Source: CAZDYP01 sp964509505
GTDB taxonomy: Bacteria; Chloroflexota; Anaerolineae; JACRMK01
NCBI GenBank assembly: GCA_964509505.1
Contig: CAZDYP010000108.1
Location: 1-17,614, forward strand
Length of the DNA stretch: 17,614 bases
Reading direction: 5' to 3'
The notes under the pieces were generated by a model that saw nothing but the letters and a program-made list of their open reading frames with translations, searched no databases and had not been told where the DNA came from. Each line of letters opens with the position of its first letter. The stretch's first letter is position 1. Positions 13,693 through 17,614 of the stretch are shown piece after piece. The position numbers were made by a program, and so were the translations under genes.

Positions 13693-16600
13693 TTATGTTG
13701 CCAACCCTCTCACCACCTCCTCCAATACCTCGCGCCAATCCCCATCTCCTTTATTTCCCCTAATCTCTCCTAAGTTCCCGTGTTTACCAATCGTCACCGT
13801 ATTCCGCCACACGCTTACCGCCTTCTCGACTTCACGTGATGGTCGCCACTCCAACAGCTTCATCCGCTCGCGCACGCGCACGGTGATGCGGTCGTTGGCA
13901 GGGTCGTACACAATCGCCTCGATGCCCGCTTGCAGCGCCCACACTTTTACTCTGACGAGATAGAGCAAATGTAATGTCGCCTGTGGCACAGGACCAAAAC
14001 GGTCTTTCAACTCTTGCGCGAACTCTTCGACGGCTTCGAGGCTCGTCAGCTCCGCCATGCGCCGATACAACCGCAAACGCATTTCNNNNNNNNNNNNNNN
14101 NNNNNNNNNNNNNNNNNNNNNNNNNNNNNNNNNNNNNNNNNNNNNNNNNNNNNNNNNNNNNNNNNNNNNNNNNNNNNNNNNNNNNCGCATCGCAATCTTG
14201 AAACCCGCGCCGAGCTCGCTCGCCTCAAAGATCGCTTGCAGGCGTTTGCGCGCCACATCCACCAGCGCCTTGTCTCGACTGTACATCAGATACGCATACG
14301 ATTGTTTGTTGCTGCGCCCCACGCGCCCACGTAACTGATACAAGTCCGATAAGCCAAATTGGTCGGCGCGATTGACGATGATGGTGTTCACGTTGGGCAG
14401 GTCAATGCCGCTCTCGATAATCGCAGTGCAGACCAGCACATCGTATTTGCCTTCGTCAAAGTCAATCATCACGCGCTCCAGCTCGCGCTCCTTCATCTGC
14501 CCATGTCCGACGGCGATGCGCGCATCGGGGACGAGCCGCTGCAAGCGTGACTTCACTTGTTCGATGCCCTGCACACGATTATGCACGAAGAACACTTGCC
14601 CACCGCGCCCGAGCTCGCGCAAGATGGCTTGCTTGATGATGGCTTCATCGTATTGCGTGACGTACGTGCGAATCGGCAGCCGTTCTTCGGGCGGCGTGTC
14701 AATCGTGCTCATATCACGCGCGCCCATCAGCGCCATGTTGAGCGTGCGAGGAATGGGCGTCGCTGTCATTGTTAGCACGTCAATCGCCGTGCGAAATTGT
14801 TTGAGTTTCTCTTTCGCCTTCACGCCGAAGCGTTGCTCTTCGTCAATGATGAGCAGGCCGAGCTCTTTGAACTGCACGTCGTCTTGCAACAGGCGATGGG
14901 TGCCGATGACGATATCCACACCGCCTTGTGACAGTTGCTCCAAAATTTTCTTTTGTTGCGATTCGGTGCGAAAACGCGAGAGCATCTCGACCTCAACGGG
15001 GAACGGTTTGAGGCGTTGCGTGAACGTCTTGAGATGTTGCTCTGCCAGCACCGTCGTCGGCACTAACACCGCGACCTGCTTGCCATCATTCACGGCTTTG
15101 AAGGCGGCGCGCAAGGCGACTTCCGTTTTGCCATAACCCACGTCGCCGCAAATCAAGCGATCCATCGGCTTCGGCGCCTCCATGTCGCGCTTGATTGCGG
15201 TGAGGGCGCGCAATTGATCGGCTGTCTCGGTATAAGGGAACGAGTTTTCGAGCTCGCGCTGCCAATCGCTATCGGCGCTGTAAGTGTGTCCTGCGATTTG
15301 CGCGCGCTTGGCATATAACTCTATCAATTCTTCGGCGATGTCGTCCACCGCACGTTTCGCCTTCGCCTTCACCTGCTCCCAATCCGTCGTGCCTAAACGA
15401 TTGAGGTGTGGCGCGTGGGCGCCCATGCCCATGTAACGCGCGACGCGATCCGCCTGGTCAATCGGCACGAAGAGCTTGTCGCCTTCTGCATACGACAGCA
15501 GCAAATACTCGCGCTCGCCGTAGTTGAAATCGCGCCGCGTCAGGCCCGCATACTTGGCGATACCATGCTCGATATGCACGACGTAATCGCCCGCGTTCAA
15601 ATCCGCATAGAACGATTCGGTGGGCGTGGCGCGCTTCTCGGAAAGCCGCCGCGGCTCGAGCCGCGCGTAGCCGAAGAGCTCGGCGTCTGATAGGACGAGG
15701 ACATTTCCTCTAATTGCTCCTAATTTCCCTTCAATAGGGAAATTGGGGGCAATTAGAGGAGCTATAAGCTCGAAGCCCTCGTTCAATACGCCTTGCACCA
15801 CGCTCAGTGCGTTGTCGGTTGGCGTCTCAGTCAACGGGATGGTGATACCTTTGTCGCGCATGAGCTCTGCGATGCGTTCCGCTTGGCGTGAGACAACGAT
15901 GATGCGCGTGTGCGGAGCTGCTGCGATGCGCGCTTGCCAAGCGTCAATGGCTTGGGGCAATCGCGCGCCGTAACGTGGCGCCGTGCTAAACAGCTCTTGC
16001 CAGCGCGCATCTGCCGCGTCCATCAAACCAAATGTAAAATCAAGACGAGGATGGTCGTCGAGCTCACCCGCTTCAATCACGTTGAGTATCGGCGTGGCAA
16101 AATGTGCGGGGATTGCGCGGCGCGTGATGGCGTCTTGTTTCAGCTGTGCGACTTCGGCGAGCCACTCGCGCGCCGTGGCTGCGATCTGTTGCATATCATC
16201 GGAGACGACGAGCGCGTCATGCGGTAGATAGTCGAGCAGCGTGTGAGGCTCACTCTCAAGATACGGCAGATAAAATTCGAGGTTACGGAAATATTTGCCC
16301 TCACGCAACGCGGCGAGGTCGTCGGCAAAGTCGCGCTCGGCGCTGTCGCTCAATTGGGCTCGCGCTAAGACAGCCTGCAAGCGTTCGGCAGCCTCGGCGC
16401 CGAACTTAGGCAAAGCCTCGCTCGCGGGAATGATGACGAGCTCTTGTAAGCGTTCTTTGGAGCGTTGCGTGACCCAATCGAACTGGCGAATCGAATCAAT
16501 CTCGTCGCCAAAAAATTCAAGACGTGCGGGTAACTCACGCGCGGGCGACCACACATCCACGATGCCGCCACGATGTGAGAATTGTCCGCGCGCCTCGACC

Positions 16601-17178
16601 ATGCTCACCGCCTCATAGCCTAGCTGTTGCCATTGCGTCAACAAAGCCAGCAGATTGTATGACTTATCGGCGCGAATGATGTGGATGGCGTCGCGGAAGC
16701 GCGCGGGCGCGAGGGTTTGTTGCATGAGCGCGCGGGCGGAGGCGACGATGACGGAAGACGGAAGACGGAAGACGGAAGACGGGAGATGGGAGGCAGTAGC
16801 TCCACTTCTGTCCTCCGTCTTCCGCCCTCCGTGCTCCGTCAATCGGTACAAGACCGTGAGGCGTTTCTGCCGTGTGTCGAGCGACAGGCTTGAGCGTTCA
16901 TACGGTAGGCTTTCAGGTTCGGGAAAATACAACACATCGTCGGGCGAGCTCGCATACACGGCGAGTTGACGATACAGCGACAGCGCGTGTTCGGGCTTTG
17001 CCGCCACCACGAGGAGGGGGCGTGCATAATCCTGTTGCAAAGCGGCGAGCATATAAGGACGCGCTGCGTTCAACAAGTTGAGCTTGATAGATGGCTGCTT
17101 TGATGAGCGCAGCCACGCAAGTAAATCTTGATAAACAACAGTCGCTTGTAAATGAGTAATCAGCGGTGAAAGATTCAT
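13693..17178 (-). CDS. mfd: Transcription-repair coupling factor Mfd, interrupted by an assembly gap
   Basis: Mfd removes RNA polymerase stalled at DNA damage and recruits UvrA/UvrB for repair. The frame is 1161 residues counting the N run. Domains in order: UvrB-homology region (about 1-330; LYFPEPESLPYE, GGIVDVWSPA), RNA-polymerase-interacting CarD-like domain (about 525-585; AGDYVVHIEHGIAKYAG), helicase domains with GDVGYGKTE (678-686), VPTTVLAEQH (706-715), IIDEEQRFG (777-785), TMTATPIPRTL (803-813), GQMKERELE (893-901) and QLRGRVGRS (948-956), and a C-terminal TRCF domain after the gap. Three in-frame stretches do not fit the family and come from repeat DNA: about 116-141, 473-490 and 1130-1146. 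The start at 17178 fits the family N-terminus; the ribosome binding site is weak. pth lies immediately upstream, as in several bacteria (for example the spoVC-mfd region of Bacillus). Confidence 0.95.
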   Translation of the reverse strand: MNLSPLITHLQATVVYQDLLAWLRSSKQPSIKLNLLNAARPYMLAALQQDYARPLLVVAAKPEHALSLYRQLAVYASSPDDVLYFPEPESLPYERSSLSLDTRQKRLTVLYRLTEHGGRKTEDRSGATASHLPSSVFRLPSSVIVASARALMQQTLAPARFRDAIHIIRADKSYNLLALLTQWQQLGYEAVSMVEARGQFSHRGGIVDVWSPARELPARLEFFGDEIDSIRQFDWVTQRSKERLQELVIIPASEALPKFGAEAAERLQAVLARAQLSDSAERDFADDLAALREGKYFRNLEFYLPYLESEPHTLLDYLPHDALVVSDDMQQIAATAREWLAEVAQLKQDAITRRAIPAHFATPILNVIEAGELDDHPRLDFTFGLMDAADARWQELFSTAPRYGARLPQAIDAWQARIAAAPHTRIIVVSRQAERIAELMRDKGITIPLTETPTDNALSVVQGVLNEGFELIAPLIAPNFPIEGKLGAIRGNVLVLSDAELFGYARLEPRRLSEKRATPTESFYADLNAGDYVVHIEHGIAKYAGLTRRDFNYGEREYLLLSYAEGDKLFVPIDQADRVARYMGMGAHAPHLNRLGTTDWEQVKAKAKRAVDDIAEELIELYAKRAQIAGHTYSADSDWQRELENSFPYTETADQLRALTAIKRDMEAPKPMDRLICGDVGYGKTEVALRAAFKAVNDGKQVAVLVPTTVLAEQHLKTFTQRLKPFPVEVEMLSRFRTESQQKKILEQLSQGGVDIVIGTHRLLQDDVQFKELGLLIIDEEQRFGVKAKEKLKQFRTAIDVLTMTATPIPRTLNMALMGARDMSTIDTPPEERLPIRTYVTQYDEAIIKQAILRELGRGGQVFFVHNRVQGIEQVKSRLQRLVPDARIAVGHGQMKERELERVMIDFDEGKYDVLVCTAIIESGIDLPNVNTIIVNRADQFGLSDLYQLRGRVGRSNKQSYAYLMYSRDKALVDVARKRLQAIFEASELGAGFKIAMXXXXXXXXXXXXXXXXXXXXXXXXXXXXXXXXXXEMRLRLYRRMAELTSLEAVEEFAQELKDRFGPVPQATLHLLYLVRVKVWALQAGIEAIVYDPANDRITVRVRERMKLLEWRPSREVEKAVSVWRNTVTIGKHGNLGEIRGNKGDGDWREVLEEVVRGLAT
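13741..13791. repeat. AATTAGGGG-type tract inserted in the mfd C-terminus
   Basis: CT-rich words such as TTTATTTCCCCTAATCTCTC encode IGKHGNLGEIRGNKGDGD on the minus strand, near the end of Mfd. The GNLGEIRGN peptide resembles GKLGAIRGN of the insert at 15706-15760. Only one arm is visible here, with no matching inverse arm. Confidence 0.7.
14086..14185. other. Assembly gap of 100 N inside mfd
   Basis: Exactly 100 N, the usual placeholder for a gap of unknown length. The left reading (minus strand) stops at GFKIAMR, where the conserved DLEIRGAGN stretch should follow; it resumes at EMRLRLYRR. Family proteins have roughly 75-100 residues here, so the true missing sequence is probably about 220-300 bases. 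That the frame is kept across 100 N is a coincidence of one in three. Confidence 0.97.
15706..15760. repeat. Near-perfect 25-bp inverted repeat inserted in frame in mfd
   Basis: The left arm is 15706-15730 and the right arm 15736-15760, with a 5-base loop (TCAAT). The arms start TCCTCTAATTGCTCC and end GGCAATTAGAGGA; only two of 25 positions differ, both compatible with G-T pairs. It encodes about 18 extra residues (APNFPIEGKLGAIRG within them) between NEGFELI and NVLVLSDAELFG, which are adjacent in ordinary Mfd. Confidence 0.9.
16751..16841. repeat. Heptamer (ACGGAAG) inverted repeat inserted in frame in mfd
   Basis: The left arm has heptamers ACGGAAG repeated four times, then ACGGGAG and ATGGGAG (16751-16792). 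The right arm has inverse heptamers of the type TCCGTCT, TCCGCCC and TCCGTCA (16814-16841). It encodes about 26 residues (HGGRKTEDRSG and then HLPSSVFRLPSSV) between VLYRLTE and IVASARALM, adjacent in ordinary Mfd. Confidence 0.92.
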
Positions 17179-17234
17179 AATGATTCCAAACGCCGAAAGC
17201 GGGTCGAGGCTGTGTTAGCCCCCACCCGTGTGCG

Positions 17235-17320
17235 AAATGTTGTGGGGCAAGTCCGCTCCAGTCGTTCTGGCGAGGGGGTTGCAACTTGCCCATTGGGACA
17301 AGTTAAAAACTTGCCCTACC
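17235..17320. repeat. GGGCAAGTT-type inverted repeats between pth and mfd
   Basis: CAAGTT and AACTTG flank an AAA loop (17299-17313), extended by GGG/CCC outside, and AACTTGCCCA at 17283-17292 is nearly inverse to the following TGGGACAAGTT. GGGGCAAGT at 17245 adds a third related word. The hairpins could be a processing or partial termination signal in the pth-mfd transcript; no strong T tract follows. Confidence 0.6.
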
Positions 17321-17345
17321 TTGGCATCTGACAAGGGTTTCTATC

Positions 17346-17614
17346 TTACCCGTTGTCTCGTTTCCTCGGTTCCTCGTTTCTTCGTTGACCTGTTGCCTCG
17401 TCTTCCTGCTTACTCGTTGATTCGTCTCCTCGTTTCCTCGCTTCTCTTTGCCGCTTCTTCTCCTCGTCCACATTGAATTGGTTCATCGCCGTCGTAATGC
17501 CTTGCGCGATGAAGACTTCAATTGCGGCGACGGCGCGCGCACGTGCTTCTTCAACGAATGCCATTTCATCGCGCGCGAAATCGTCAAGCAGAAAGTCTGC
17601 GCCGCCGCGCCGAT
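17346..17614 (-). CDS. pth: Peptidyl-tRNA hydrolase, C-terminal part only (cut by window edge)
   Basis: The enzyme releases tRNA from prematurely dropped peptidyl-tRNA. Only the last 88 or so residues are in the window. The reading, without a start codon, is RRGGADFLLDDFARDEMAF followed by a helix and GITTAMNQFN, which fits the family C-terminal pattern (G-R-x-G...DxVL..F...E, then the MNxFN end). After MNQFN, where Pth normally stops within a few residues, there is a 41-residue tail rich in Glu, Lys and Arg (about EEKKRQRE, then ARKRGDES and so on), with an 8-residue rhythm produced by 8-nt repeat DNA. The gene precedes mfd on the same strand, 167 bases apart. Confidence 0.85.
   Translation of the reverse strand, partial: RRGGADFLLDDFARDEMAFVEEARARAVAAIEVFIAQGITTAMNQFNVDEEKKRQREARKRGDESTSKQEDEATGQRRNEEPRKRDNG
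17349..17457. repeat. GAGGAAAC-type octamer tract encoding the Pth tail
   Basis: On the minus strand about eleven octamers follow one another, with units such as GAGGAAAC, GAGGCAAC, GAAGAAAC and GAGACAAC. All are purine-rich and share a C at the eighth position. Eight bases read in triplets give a 24-base, 8-residue period, matching the tail peptide. It stops at the TAA (17346-17348). Confidence 0.85.

Noticed and set aside
1..17614. A defence island, mobile element or biosynthetic cluster
   Set aside because: All confident genes are housekeeping, lipid, sensor or redox genes; no integrase, transposase, restriction, toxin or phage genes were seen.

Overview
The window looks like a chromosomal segment of an uncultured or draft-assembled bacterium, most likely a Chloroflexota (Anaerolineae-like) lineage. 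That is an inference from three things. The first is a giant multi-PAS/GAF sensor with the short C-terminal half-GAF tail common in that phylum. The second is the mix of moderately GC-rich housekeeping genes. The third is the abundance of short 'wordy' repeats. A run of 100 N inside mfd shows the sequence is a scaffold. No prophage, transposase, CRISPR array, toxin-antitoxin pair, tRNA or rRNA was seen.

Layout: ten genes, nine on the minus strand and only rpmB on the plus strand. From left to right: a 75-bp perfect tandem repeat (1-280); a 2127-residue CHASE/PAS/GAF membrane sensor with no recognisable output domain (256-6639, minus); a DegV/FakB fatty-acid-binding protein (6780-7631) and a FakA-type fatty acid kinase (7868-9514), which together make a fatty acid kinase system; rpmB for ribosomal protein L28 (9727-9909, plus), with a near-consensus promoter and a strong terminator; rlmN (10129-11358) preceded by an overlapping unknown 72-residue gene (11342-11560); a NimA-like FMN-binding flavoprotein (11688-12338); a lipoprotein with an amidohydrolase domain (12540-13577); the transcription-repair coupling factor mfd (13693-17178, interrupted by the gap); and the C-terminal part of pth, peptidyl-tRNA hydrolase (from 17346 off the right edge). 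The pth-mfd order and the rpmB/fakA divergent pair match gene orders known from other bacteria. No intergenic stretch exceeds about 260 bases, and most are filled with repeats.

The most unusual content is not a gene. Many intergenic regions, and several coding regions, contain degenerate tandem tracts with a 7- or 8-nt period, often arranged as inverted arms around a centre. At least five 'vocabularies' occur: CTTAGTCG-like, GAGGAAAC-like, ACGGAAG-like, CACGAAGG-like, and AATTAGGGG-like. There is also an ATTGC...GCAAT element that appears as the 75-bp tandem array, as a degenerate copy between fakA and fakB, and as an expanded 13-bp array in rlmN. These tracts supply in-frame insertions in Mfd (three places) and C-terminal tails in Pth, RlmN and the sensor. 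They also supply a stop codon (fakA) and the -35 box of the rpmB promoter. This resembles, by analogy only, the Rickettsia palindromic elements and cyanobacterial short tandem repeats. The functional genes themselves are ordinary.
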